A stretch of DNA of 13,292 nt from Hemicentrotus pulcherrimus (Eukaryota; Echinodermata; Echinoidea; Camarodonta; Strongylocentrotidae): NCBI GenBank assembly GCA_003118195.1, contig BEXV01002385.1:1-13292 (forward strand). Direction: 5' to 3'. Numbering within the stretch: position 1 is the stretch's first letter; each line of letters begins with the position of its first letter. Of the stretch, positions 1 to 8,069 are shown piece by piece. The notes beneath the pieces were generated by a model. It had not been told where the DNA came from. It made no database searches and saw only the letters and a program-made list of their open reading frames with translations. The translations under genes were made by a program, and so were the position numbers.

Positions 1-780
1 GGGGGGGGTTGCACAATGCCCCTCTTCAACTTGTGCCCATTTTTATATCTACAAGGTGTCCGTTTCACACTCTTATAAGTGACTCTTACCACCTCGGATA
101 AGTGCCCCCTCCATTTATGATAATTGCCTCTTTTCAAATCTTAGATGTGCTCCTTTTGCTTTAAAAAGTGCCTTTTTTGTGATAAGTGCCATTTCCCTTT
201 TGATAAGTGCCTCTTTTTATTTTGACAACTGCCTCCTTTTTCTTTCTAATGAGTGCCATTTTTACTGCTGATAATTGCCCCTTTTCTTTTTTAATAAAAG
301 CCGCTTCCCCTTCTCATAAATTTCCCTTCTGACACATTTAATAGATGCCTCTATTTAAATCTCATAGGTGCCCCTTTTCATTCTTATAAGTGCCCCTTTT
401 CATCTCCTATGAGTGCCCTTATTCAAATTTGAGGGGTGCCCCCTTGAATATGTAATAAGTGGCCCTTTTCATTTCTGATAAGTGCCCCTTTTATTTTGAA
501 ATGTGCCCCTTCTACTTTCTAATTAGTGCCATTTTCTTTAATGTTTAATTTTAATTCAATTTTCTTTAATGTAATAAGTGCCCCTTTTTGTTGTCATAAT
601 TACTTATTTTTATCTCGGTGAGTGCCCCTATAAGGTGCGAGAAAAAGCTAAATTTTCACCTCTGGTAATTTCCTTTTTTTTAATTTGACATGTGCTCTGT
701 TTCTTTTCTAATAAGTGTCCTTTTCCATTTTGATAAGTGCCCCGTTTTCCCTTCCCCATAAAATGTGCTCCTAATTTAAA
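1..780. repeat. Degenerate pyrimidine-rich tandem repeat
   Basis: The tract is built of diverged copies of a unit resembling ATAAGTGCCCCTTTTCATTT, with the GTGCC core recurring roughly every 20-30 bases; in the 360-440 stretch the spacing is 22-24 bases. It begins with a poly-G run at the window edge. No reading frame here looks like a real protein; open frames arise because the repeat lacks stop codons in some phases. The part from about 390 onward is homologous to a second block at about 2625-3355. The repeat family is not one I can name. Confidence 0.75.
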
Positions 781-1250
781 GCGACTATGAGAGCAACTTG
801 TTCTTTGATTTCGCCCAAAGCTCGTTCGTGTTTAAAGTTCCTAAAAGATTCTTCTTTAATATCAAAGATTTGTTCAGTCTTTTATAATTACATTGTTATT
901 ACAACCCCATCAGGATTGATTTTCCTCTTTATAAAATGTAATTTTCGCAATGCGACCTCAAAAATCTTAAAATGTTTGCTCACTTGCTTCGCTCCCTCGC
1001 AAATAAATATTCAGACCATCACACCCAACTGGTCCAAGCATTACTTGGACTATGTAAAGAGAGAAACAAACATTGAAATCACTCCTGATAATATCATCAC
1101 AATATAGGGGTATACCAATGTCTAAAAATTGTATATTTTCGCTTTCAGGTTTCCATCTGTAGGTGCCCCTTTTCCCAGAAAGTGCCCTTTTGCCCCCCCC
1201 CCCACTTTGAATGACGCTCCGCCGGCCCTGCTTCCAACTATGAATACTTT
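390..1250 (+). repeat. Interspersed repeat, copy A
   Basis: This block matches 2625-3360 in the same orientation, in the same order and over several distinct landmarks. They are the GTGCCCC repeats, a shared CCCCATAAAA..GTGCTCCTAATTTAAAG stretch (about 764-780 here), CCCCATCAGGATTG (905-918), TGCGACCTCA, GGGGTATACCAATGTCTAAAA (about 1107) and a final GTAGGTGCCCCTTT (1160). Divergence is substantial, with many small indels, so the copies are old. Open frames on both strands are not shared between the two copies, so I treat the block as non-coding repeat. Copy A is not bounded by recognisable inverted repeats or a target duplication; its left side runs out of the window. Confidence 0.75.
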
Positions 1251-1480
1251 TGGTATACGTTTTTTGATTCTGATTTGAATTGAGTGTTATGTGATCTTGC
1301 AACTCCTAAACCATGCAGGAAGGACCCGGAAATAGCACAAGTTATGACACCGCCACCTTATCGACTAATTGCCCGAAAAAAGGTACCAAGAGAAGCCAGA
1401 GGGGTGATCCCAACATAATATGTCAAATTAACATCTTTTCGTTTTCAATGTCAACTCCAAACAATAACCATTGATGAAAT

Positions 1481-1506
1481 GTGTACTTTTTCTGACTCGC
1501 ACTGTA
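1481..1506 (-). mobile_element. Isolated Tc1/mariner-like terminal repeat
   Basis: On the minus strand the segment starts TACAGTGCGAGTC and continues with A-rich sequence into GTACAC. This resembles the terminal inverted repeats of Tc1/mariner elements, which insert at TA. It closely resembles the end at 8459 (about 22 of 26 positions by eye) and the right end of the element at 11872-12922. In this orientation the element body should lie to the left. I found no matching left end and no transposase frame there, so this is a solo or badly decayed end. Confidence 0.4.
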
Positions 1507-1660
1507 TATTGATAAAAAGGGATTTCTTTTTTTAAAGATAAAGAAAAAGGGGGAAGTTTTATTAAAATACCCTTTTACCAATGACACTTATGTTCGCACT
1601 ACAACGCTTCTGATATACATGTGTGCCATTAGGCGCGGATCCACGGGGGGGGTCCGACGG

Positions 1661-1689
1661 GCCCGGGCCCCCCCCCCCCCCCCCCCCCN
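1661..1689. repeat. Poly-C tract containing an ambiguous base
   Basis: A GGGCCCGGGCCC stretch runs into a long C homopolymer with an N at 1689. The length of the C run is probably unreliable. This matters only for the internal structure of the hAT-like element. Confidence 0.8.
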
Positions 1690-1712
1690 GAAAGGAAAAG
1701 GGAAGAAAGAAG

Positions 1713-1850
1713 GGCTAAAACACGAGTTAGGAGTGGACCTAGGGCCCTCACCTATTCGTATATAGGCCAAGCTTCCGCGGTTCAGCTAGACATGAGTCGA
1801 GCTTTGGGTCGTTTTCAGGTCAAAACTAGCCCTAGTTCGTGTTTTAGGCC
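1713..1850. repeat. Internal inverted repeat near the hAT-like 5' end
   Basis: The arm at 1713-1731 (GGCTAAAACACGAGTTAGG) is nearly the reverse complement of 1831-1850 (CCTAGTTCGTGTTTTAGGCC). A shorter pair, TATATAGGCC near 1759 and GGCCTATATA near 1848, lies within the same region. A perfect CGCGGATCC/GGATCCGCG pair at 1634-1642 and 1989-1997 brackets the whole section. Subterminal inverted repeats are common in DNA transposons as transposase-binding or structural sequences; that role is an inference here. Confidence 0.5.
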
Positions 1851-2004
1851 TATATATTATGATAGAAACAAAATGCTGACCATCTCTACACTATGGTGTT
1901 CAAGTTACAACCAACGTTCAAAAGTATTTCAGGACTCGGTTAGCTTCAGGCCCATCTGTCAAATCATCATGCTGTTACACAGTGTACAGGATCCGCGTTA
2001 TGGC

Positions 2005-2018
2005 GGGGCTCGAGCCCC
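2005..2018. repeat. Perfect 14-bp palindrome in a transposon-end-like context
   Basis: GGGGCTCGAGCCCC follows GGATCCGCG at 1989 and precedes a C-rich run, then A-rich DNA. The arrangement of GGATCC, a G run and a C run resembles the ends of the surrounding hAT-like element. A second, nested terminus is therefore possible. No target duplication was found to support a separate element. Confidence 0.3.
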
Positions 2019-2624
2019 CTCCCCCTCTTAATTTTAAAAAGTTATTTAAAGAGAAAAAGAAGGAAACCAACCAAGGGCAAGGCCCCGGCAAACTTCGCAA
2101 ACTTAATTAAGGACAAAAGCACGAACAAAATATAGCAAATGCGAAAAGTAAAAACACGGAAGCATCGTGAAGCATGTCGGCAAAGCTTCCGAATTCGGCA
2201 GTTCGCGGATTGATAAAATCAGTTCCGTTAAAGTGGTCGTAAAAGCCTAATTTATTCAGAAAATTACATTTTTATCGCCAGAATCTGGATAAAAACACTG
2301 CATTCAGTTGTACAGGTGCACAGAAGACGACCTGTCAGTCTAAATTTTTCTTTTTCAATCTGCCCATAATATTTATCATATGTAAATTATACAGAATAAA
2401 ATTAGTTTCATGCACATCGTTTATTAGTGTCACAGATGGGTTGTTACTGTTACTATATGGACAGATTGGATAGATGTGTAAATCATTAAAATCAAAATCA
2501 GTATTCGATGCGAAAAGGATTCTTCTCGAGCTTCCGGAAACCAACCTGGGATTTGTGTTGTGTCCTGCAGGACGTAATTACTCACCTCTTTTGCATAAAT
2601 GTGTGCGTGAGATTTGGTTTTTTC

Positions 2625-3360
2625 TTAAACGTGCCCCTCTTCATCTCCGATGAGTGCATGCCCTTATTAAAATTTGAGAGGTGCCCCCTTTAACTCTGTA
2701 ATAAGTGCCCCTTTTCATCTCTGATTAGTGCCATTTTCTTCTGAAAATTGCACTTTTTCCGTTGTCATAAGTGCCTATTTTCATTTCTGGTGAGTGCCCC
2801 TTATTAAGTGCGAGGAGTGCCTCATTTTCACCTCTAGTAATTCCCCTTTTTACTTTGACATGTGTTCTTTTTTATTCAAATAAGTGTCGTTTTCCCCTTT
2901 TGATATGTGCCCCCTTTTCCTTTCCCCATAAAAAGTGCTCCTAATTTAAAGGGATTAAGAGGAATTTTTCTTTAATTTCACCCAAATCTGGCTCGCTACG
3001 CTCGCTCATATTTAAAGTGGATATATATAAGGTTCATATTAAAGATCTTTTCAGTCTTTCATGATTAGATTGTGCTTAAAACCCCATCAGGATTGTTTTT
3101 CTTCTTTATATAAGATGTAAAAAATTTTCACTGCGACCTCACAAATCCAAATTTTTATTCTTACCATCACAAACCAACTACAAGGACGATGTAAATAGAG
3201 AAACAGACATTGAAATCATCCCTGTAATCACATTGTAGGGGTATATACCAATGTCTAAAAAAACTGTATATTTTCGGTTTGAGGTTTCCCTTAGTAGGTG
3301 CCCCTTTCTCCCGGAAAGTGCCCTTTATTGTTGATGCACCCTACACCCTTTGAATGACCT
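2625..3360 (+). repeat. Interspersed repeat, copy B (inside the hAT-like element)
   Basis: Same landmarks and same order as copy A: GTGCCCC units, CCCCATAAAAAGTGCTCCTA (2924-2943), CCCCATCAGGATTG (3082-3095), TGCGACCTCAC, a GGGGTATA..CCAATGTCTAAAA string (3238) and GTAGGTGCCCCTTT (3295). After it come further GC-rich repeat motifs (3350-3530): ACTTTGAATGAC and ACTTTGAAAAACG, each next to C runs. Copy A shows a similar CCCACTTTGAATGACGC at about 1201. Copy B also contains a CTCGCTACGCTCGCTC palindrome-like motif (2992). No credible protein is encoded. Confidence 0.75.
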
Positions 3361-3539
3361 CATTTACCCCTGGCCTGCTCAAACCCCCGAGCTTCCAGGG
3401 ACGCCGCTCCCTGCACCCTACGCCAATTTACGCTCCGCTCGCTTCACTCTACCTGTTCATAAATACTTTAGCCCCCCTACTTTGAAAAACGTTCCCCGGG
3501 GCCTGATGCGAGGTGTTTATAAAAGCTGCAGCCCTAATT

Positions 3540-4015
3540 AAGTTACTGCTGTCTGCCTATCAAAACTGCTGTACTAGTCTTGTACTGACTGATTTTGACA
3601 ATCAAGTGATACCCGATGTATTAGGAATCAGTACCATGTCAATTGAGGTTGTCAACATTGTTGCAAATGAAGATCTTGTTTAGAAATAAAATAAAAAGGA
3701 AAAGCGATATACTCTATGGACTCTTGATCGTGATGAGGGAATCATTGCTGTGTTTAGTTATACATATATCAATATTAAACACTAACACCTCGAGGTACCT
3801 GTGCCATAAATACCAGTGTCCTAAAGACCTTTTGTTACAACGGGGTACTATATCAATGCGGACTGCACACATAGTCCCACTTCTTGTGTTTACAGTCATT
3901 TCCTCCTATCATAAATTTATGCTGGAAAAAATCACAGATTTTAAATGATATCCTGGCAAAAAGTATACACCAAATCGCACAAATTGAGTTCACAAATTAG
4001 ATTTTTCTTCAGCTT
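3540..4015. other. Interior of the hAT-like element, no supported gene
   Basis: AT-rich sequence with short overlapping frames on both strands, one of about 100 residues on + starting from a non-ATG codon. None shows a domain, a signal or similarity to hAT transposase features. I see nothing here beyond element interior. Confidence 0.5.
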
Positions 4016-4147
4016 CTCAGGGGGACACGTCCCCCCTCAGACTCCCCCTGTCCGCGCAAGCGCAGAACGCGGCGCTAATGCGCCGCTCAATATTTTCTGA
4101 CAAATTGCCCCCCCCCTCGACGCCGGCTGGATCCGCCCCTGTGTGCC

Positions 4148-4210
4148 ATATCCCTCTTCTTATTTCTTCAAAATCGAGCATACTTTCGTAATCATCGAGG
4201 CCTAGTCAGA
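4148..4210 (+). promoter_or_regulatory. Conserved pyrimidine tract before start codon, copy 1
   Basis: A CT-rich tract followed by an AG (4177-4178) precedes a short leader ending CATCGAGGCCTAGTCAGA before the ATG. The same arrangement occurs before the intact copy. It could be the 3' splice site of an intron in the 5' untranslated region, or part of a TATA-less promoter. The sequence alone does not decide. The hAT-like insertion ends 69 bp before this ATG, so whatever lay farther upstream is displaced by 2.5 kb. Confidence 0.35.
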
Positions 4211-5209
4211 ATGGTTTTCATCATTAATAACTTGGCGTTTATCAGCACTGCAATCCTTACCGTAATCTCGTCTGTAAGGTGTCAATATGTTATCAAATTG
4301 ATCCAGGGGGAAAAAGCTCACCTTACTTTTCCATATGATTGCAACTGCACACAAGTCACCTTACATCATGGATACAAAAGCCCCTTTTACAGATCAACAA
4401 ATCATGCATCCATCCCACTCGCTTCTTATCCAGAAAGCAGATTTATTATAGAGAATCTGATTACAACTGATGGGTGTTCGATTCATCTGAGCATTAATCC
4501 CGTTCATAGAAATGATGCAGGCACCTATATCACCCAAGTGTACACAGACGCTTGTGCTTTTCATGATATGCAAAGGATTGGACTAAATGTTGATTATCCT
4601 CCTGGTAAAGCATCATGTGCCTGGAGAGATAGGTCTCGATCGGTAGGAGATTGGGGTTTGTTGCAATGCACAGCTACAGTTGGGACCTTGTCGGGGATTT
4701 TTGAATGCTACCAAATTGGTGAAAGATCGCCTCCGTATAGCAAACCTATAAAGAAACGCAATAAACTGGAGCAGACCATTTGGGTAAGGTTGTCACACCC
4801 TGTGTTCTGTTGTACAGCCACACAAGAACTACCGAAAGACAAGTTTCAATGTAATGAATTTGTCTGGGTGCCTCTGAGTTTCGGGAAACCAAAAAAGAGC
4901 CGTAGAACCCTGTCCTGCTACAACCACTATTCTGGATATACTAACATCGCGTATCCCTGTTGCTGATAGTGCGTTAGGAATGGAGGCTGAGTGTTGAGAC
5001 ATCAGAAGTCTTCCCCAAACTTGGGTAGAAGTAAAGATACAACTTCCCTTTCTACCCCTACGGAAACTACTCCGATACAATCACTAAGAAACGTAAACGA
5101 GACCGGTTCACAATGGATTTATGTGATTGTTTTTGGAATATTTTTAGTGATAGTCCTGTGTTTGACTTTTATAAAGCTTTGTCATGTCTCCAAAATACAA
5201 AAGGGATAA
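4211..5209 (+). pseudogene. Ig-superfamily membrane protein, frame-disrupted upstream copy
   Basis: The first frame (4211-4966) gives 251 residues: an N-terminal hydrophobic signal peptide (about residues 1-24, ending SVRC before QYV), a first Ig-like domain containing D-A-G-T-Y, and a second Ig-like domain with a cysteine in LLQCTA and two in VFCCTA. After the second domain, a net +1 change at about 4871-4900 (which includes an A6 run) shifts the frame. TGA at 4964 and TAG at 4967 then follow. A one-base loss near 4988 returns the frame, with a further TGA at 4988-4990. From 4991 to 5209 the original frame resumes and encodes a Thr/Ser-rich stalk, an intact-looking transmembrane helix and a short tail, matching the end of the intact paralogue. 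Between the two changes the homologous frame is open, so these are the only visible lesions. It may be a young pseudogene, a gene for a secreted truncated form, or an intact gene with sequence errors. The ATG has A at -3 and G at +4. One extra codon relative to the paralogue lies near residue 142. Confidence 0.8.
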
Positions 5210-5500
5210 CAGCAATGACGGTGTATGATATCATTGAAGATCATGTCTATAAATAATCTATCCTTTTTACTTTTCATCTACCATTCACTTTATAACCTTG
5301 CTACTTCATTTATTTCCTCTCTCCTTGAACCCTCTTCATCTTTAGTACATTAAGGTCTCCTTTCCTTATTACCACGAAACGAACCAAAACATAGATTAAT
5401 TTGCGTAAAATTATTTACTGCTGCTGCACCCCGACTTTGGAACTCCCCCTGAAATAATTTAATTTGAATGTAATCTTATGATGTTTAACATGCAATATTA
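5210..5500. other. 3' flank of Ig copy 1, no gene
   Basis: AT-rich sequence homologous to the 3' flank of the intact copy (10481-10760). I find no AATAAA signal close to the end of this copy. It is probably 3' untranslated sequence in the ancestral gene. Confidence 0.5.
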
Positions 5501-5580
5501 TGCAGGTTCATGGCAAAAGATATTAAGTAAAAAGTTCAAAGCTTATTTTATAATATTTAATGTACTACATGCAGGTTCAT
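5495..5580 (+). repeat. Short version of the 70-bp repeat (about two anchors)
   Basis: ATGCAGGTTCATG anchors at 5500 and 5569 are 69 bp apart, the same anchor and period as the array at 10759-11305. The intervening TAAAAAGTTCAAAGCTTATTTTATAAT also matches. The array is therefore older than the gene duplication but is only one to two units long here. Confidence 0.65.
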
Positions 5581-5612
5581 GAAAAATGTGTTACAAACGG
5601 AATTAACAAAAG

Positions 5613-5692
5613 ACTTAACTCCGCTTCGTTGAAAATCGGTCGTAGACGAAAGACTTCATGCATGGCTGATTGTCGACGAAACGGAGTTAAGT
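5613..5692 (+). repeat. 80-nt imperfect hairpin
   Basis: Arms 5613-5643 and 5662-5692 are 31 bases each, separated by an 18-base loop. Comparing one arm with the reverse complement of the other shows six differences. Read as RNA from the + strand, four become G:U pairs and two remain mismatches, so a nearly continuous 31-bp stem forms. Outer stem bases are ACTTAACTCCG paired with CGGAGTTAAGT. It may be a small foldback element or a structured-RNA hairpin. It lies just past the end of the duplicated block and is absent from the corresponding place by copy 2. Confidence 0.6.
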
Positions 5693-5699
5693 TTTTTGT

Positions 5700-6480
5700 C
5701 ATATCTGCTTCTTGCTACAGCAGGATGCCAGTGAAAACGAATTCGTTTGATAAAATTATGGAAATGCAAGCACTACTTTAAACATACAGAACTTTGTCAT
5801 ACCTTGCTCATTTTTCCTGATTGAGGTGTCACATGAAAGGACAGAAACTCAACTTTCTAGAAATGTGATTTCCTCTTTGAAATTCAGATATCGTCCGCCA
5901 AGGCCTTTTTGGTTTCCTCTCGTTAAATTCATTTTAATCACTCATGCGAGAAATATGCATCATTATGAGTTGCACCAAATGAAAGAAGAGGATCTAAGCT
6001 TTCCAAATATGTGTCATTTATCAATTATAGATGTGATTAAGTTATGTTAAAAAATCGATAATTCTCGGTTTCGTTTTTTTCTGGGACAGATCGATACATG
6101 AAGGTGTGTCCGATATTTGATATAGCTATATTTGGTGACCTTTTGCAGAGAAGGAAATATAGTAGCATGTTATTTACCTAAGAATGATAACAAAAGGCGT
6201 GTAGGTATGTGTAAACTACTTAAACGTTATTAAATACTTTATTCACGTGAGGCCCCTATCAGATTACGATCGACAATCCACGCACATGTATGTAAGGTTA
6301 CACTAATTTAATGATCAACAAAATTTATTCTATTTTTTTTTATTCAACTTATTCATGATCATAGTTATCAGGTCATTATTCAGATTATGATTCACAATCC
6401 ATTCATCAAAGATTACACAGAAGTAAACATCATCAAACGCATGTATGGTCATGTCTTTGTTTTTATACTCGGTGATCATA
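5700..6480. other. Intergenic, no supported gene
   Basis: AT-rich sequence with only short random frames. A weak direct repeat is visible: CAGATTACGATCGACAATCC at about 6260 resembles CAGATTATGATTCACAATCC at about 6381, roughly 121 bp later, each followed by a GATTACAC or GGTTACAC string. Nothing else stands out. Confidence 0.4.
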
Positions 6481-6492
6481 GTTCTATAAAGC

Positions 6493-6610
6493 AGTGGTGT
6501 AGGTACGGGGGACGCCCCCGCCCAAATCGAAAAAGATACGAGAGCGAGGGGAGAGATGAGGGAAAAGGAACATGAAAGGAAATGGAATGTGAAATGATAA
6601 AGGAGACAGA
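6493..6610. mobile_element. Possible transposon terminus with purine-rich tail
   Basis: CAGTGGTGTAGGTACGGGGG (6493-6512), then a C-rich segment, resembles the CAGTGGCGTA-type ends of hAT-like elements in many invertebrate genomes. It is followed by a strongly purine-rich stretch at 6525-6610. No matching opposite end or target duplication was found, so this is a resemblance only. Confidence 0.25.
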
Positions 6611-6801
6611 ATGCGCAATAATGATCCCCAAACCAGTCTTAAATAATATTTGAAAAATGATGATGCAAACTATGATATTCACAAGTGATGAGTGGGCATT
6701 CTTATGCTAAGTTCACACCGACGCCGAATTGATGGCGCATTAAATCGGCGAGCAAAGCGGCGGCAAAGCGTAACAAAGCTTAATTAAAGCGTAAAGACCG
6801 T

Positions 6802-7040
6802 AATAGAGCTTGGGAAAGCTTTGAGCAATTCGGGACATTCGGCAAGAGCGCCAATTTTTTGAAAAATTTGAGGCGATCTGTCACGAATTGCGTGAAGCGG
6901 GGAGAGCGTATTAAACCTTATCAAAGCGTCACAAAGCTTATCAAAGTTTTGCTCAAAGCGTAGGAAAGCTTAACAGAGTTTAAATTTTTGACGCTCTTGC
7001 CGAATGTACCGAATTGCTCAAAGCTTTCTCACGCTCTATT
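6802..7040. repeat. Foldback element with 53-bp arms
   Basis: The left arm 6802-6854 and the reverse complement of 6988-7040 agree at 49 of 53 positions, including TTTGAGCAATTCGG and ACATTCGGCAAGAGCG. The 133-nt loop and left flank carry recurring AAAGCGTNACAAAGCTTA-like motifs (near 6763, 6782, 6904-6924 and 6956), so the unit also has internal repetition. A TTCACACCGACGCCGAATT string at 6711 may be the outer edge of a larger element; I found no mirrored copy at the right. Likely a foldback or miniature inverted-repeat element of unknown superfamily. Confidence 0.75.
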
Positions 7041-7059
7041 TCTGAAGTTACGAATTCGT

Positions 7060-8060
7060 CTAGTAATGGCCGGCGATAGTGGCTTTCAAGAAATCAATTA
7101 GAAACAGACTTACAAACTTGTCTAGTACATCAACCACAACCACCACTATCAACAATAGCAATCAACATAACAAAACAATTTGTATTTCCAATACGTTTTA
7201 AAAGTGTTTGCTTTTGTTTTCCTGTCCGTCGTTCGGAATTTCCCCCTCCTTTTCTTAGATTTCTTTCAGGGGGTTAGCCTCCCCCCCTCTTCGTTTATGA
7301 TAGTGGCAATAGGTGTATAATGTGAATGATGGAATGAAGGCGTACCAATTATTTTTGAAAAATCATTAGTATGAATAAACAATTAGTTCTGGTCACGGGA
7401 TTACATCGAAAAAGAAGTTGTTTAGAAGTAATTTTGAGAAGTTGATTATGCGCAGTAAATAAACATGTTAGGTGTATAATAAAGTTTTGAAATCATCGAA
7501 AATCAAAAGTTATAAGAAATTGAATCATTGGCTATTTATACAAAATATTTTGTTTAAAGAATTTTAAATCCACAGTAGGCCTGTATACATTCACAGTCAT
7601 ATCATACAGTTTGAATCAAATCCGATATCTTGTCGACAGATATATAATAATAGTGTGAGAAAAATATTTGATTTCTTTTATGGGCGTGGCTGTATTATTT
7701 ACCCTTTTTATAGTCTATAATTCATTCATAAATTTCGTTCTTGATTACAAAAATACAAGCAATATACTAAAATACAAATAAATAATACACAAAATCTGAA
7801 AATGAAATGGGGAACTAAATAACAAAAATTCCTTACACGTTGTATAATCGTACAAAGGTTCAATAATACAATTGGTAATTGGTACTAAATATAACAGTAC
7901 GGGAACTTCCCCTTCGCTTAATTTCTTATCGTTCCTCATCTTGCACACCGATTATTCATACTTTGTAGTACCTATGTCATTCACTCTGCTACAAGGAATA
8001 TGTTGATAAACAAATTATTTATGAGAGCTGACTTTCAACTACGAGATATATTTTTGTTTG
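7060..8060. other. Intergenic, no supported gene
   Basis: AT-rich DNA. CAGGGGGTTAGCCTCCCCCC at about 7269 resembles a transposon-end fragment similar in style to the G/C-run sequence at 4019-4050. Short frames on either strand have no recognisable features. Confidence 0.4.
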
Positions 8061-8069
8061 TTCGTGTAA

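Larger units (their letters stand above)
1630..4141. mobile_element. hAT-like non-autonomous DNA transposon
   Basis: The left end TAGGCGCGGATCCA (1630-1643) and the inverted right end CAGGGGCGGATCCA (minus strand, 4141-4128) agree at 12 of 14 positions. Immediately outside, GTGTGCCAT occurs at both 1621-1629 and 4141-4149. That is an 8-bp target duplication (TGTGCCAT), or 9 bp if the shared G is counted. CAG-type termini with an 8-bp duplication are the hallmark of the hAT superfamily. The 2.5-kb interior has no long transposase frame, so the copy is non-autonomous or decayed. It contains poly-C with one N, a palindromic 5' section, a diverged copy of the GTGCCCC repeat block, and a GC-rich 3' subterminal region of G and C runs (4019-4119). 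It lies about 70 bp upstream of the first Ig gene copy, just outside the region conserved between the two copies. Confidence 0.75.
4142..5575 (+). repeat. Tandem duplication unit, upstream copy
   Basis: The region from the pyrimidine-rich tract ATATCCCTCTTCTTATTTCTTCAA (4148-4171) through the Ig-superfamily gene copy and its 3' flank aligns with about 9415-10840. Shared landmarks in the 3' flank are TTTGCGTAAA, ATTTACTGCTGCTSCACCCC (5412), TTTGAATGTAATCTTAT (5463) and TTAAGTAAAAAGTTC (5523). The start codons of the two copies are 5259 bp apart. Long stretches are about 90% identical by eye, and identity is higher still in parts of the second Ig-like domain. This is a direct, same-strand duplication. 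Confidence 0.85.

Noticed and set aside
787..1302. Overlapping open frames of about 106 (+) and 111 (-) residues
   Set aside because: They lie in the interspersed repeat block; the homologous copy at 2625-3360 does not preserve either frame, and no domain or signal is visible.
1588..1770. Minus-strand 60-residue frame with glycine/arginine-rich centre
   Set aside because: It is a translation of the poly-C/N tract and transposon end.
1630..1999. Separate small element bounded by CGCGGATCC (1634) and GGATCCGCG (1989)
   Set aside because: The 9-bp inverted pair is perfect, but no target duplication flanks it, whereas the 1630-4141 boundaries have both matching ends and a duplication.
3643..3948. 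A frame of about 101 residues on + and an overlapping 61-residue frame on -
   Set aside because: The + frame needs a non-ATG start, lies inside the hAT-like element, and shows no transposase-like or other recognisable motif.
4871..4990. Programmed ribosomal frameshift joining the two halves of the first Ig copy
   Set aside because: Two opposite shifts separated by about 100 bases would both have to be programmed, no structured stimulator is evident, and the intact paralogue has no such feature. Mutation or sequence error is simpler.
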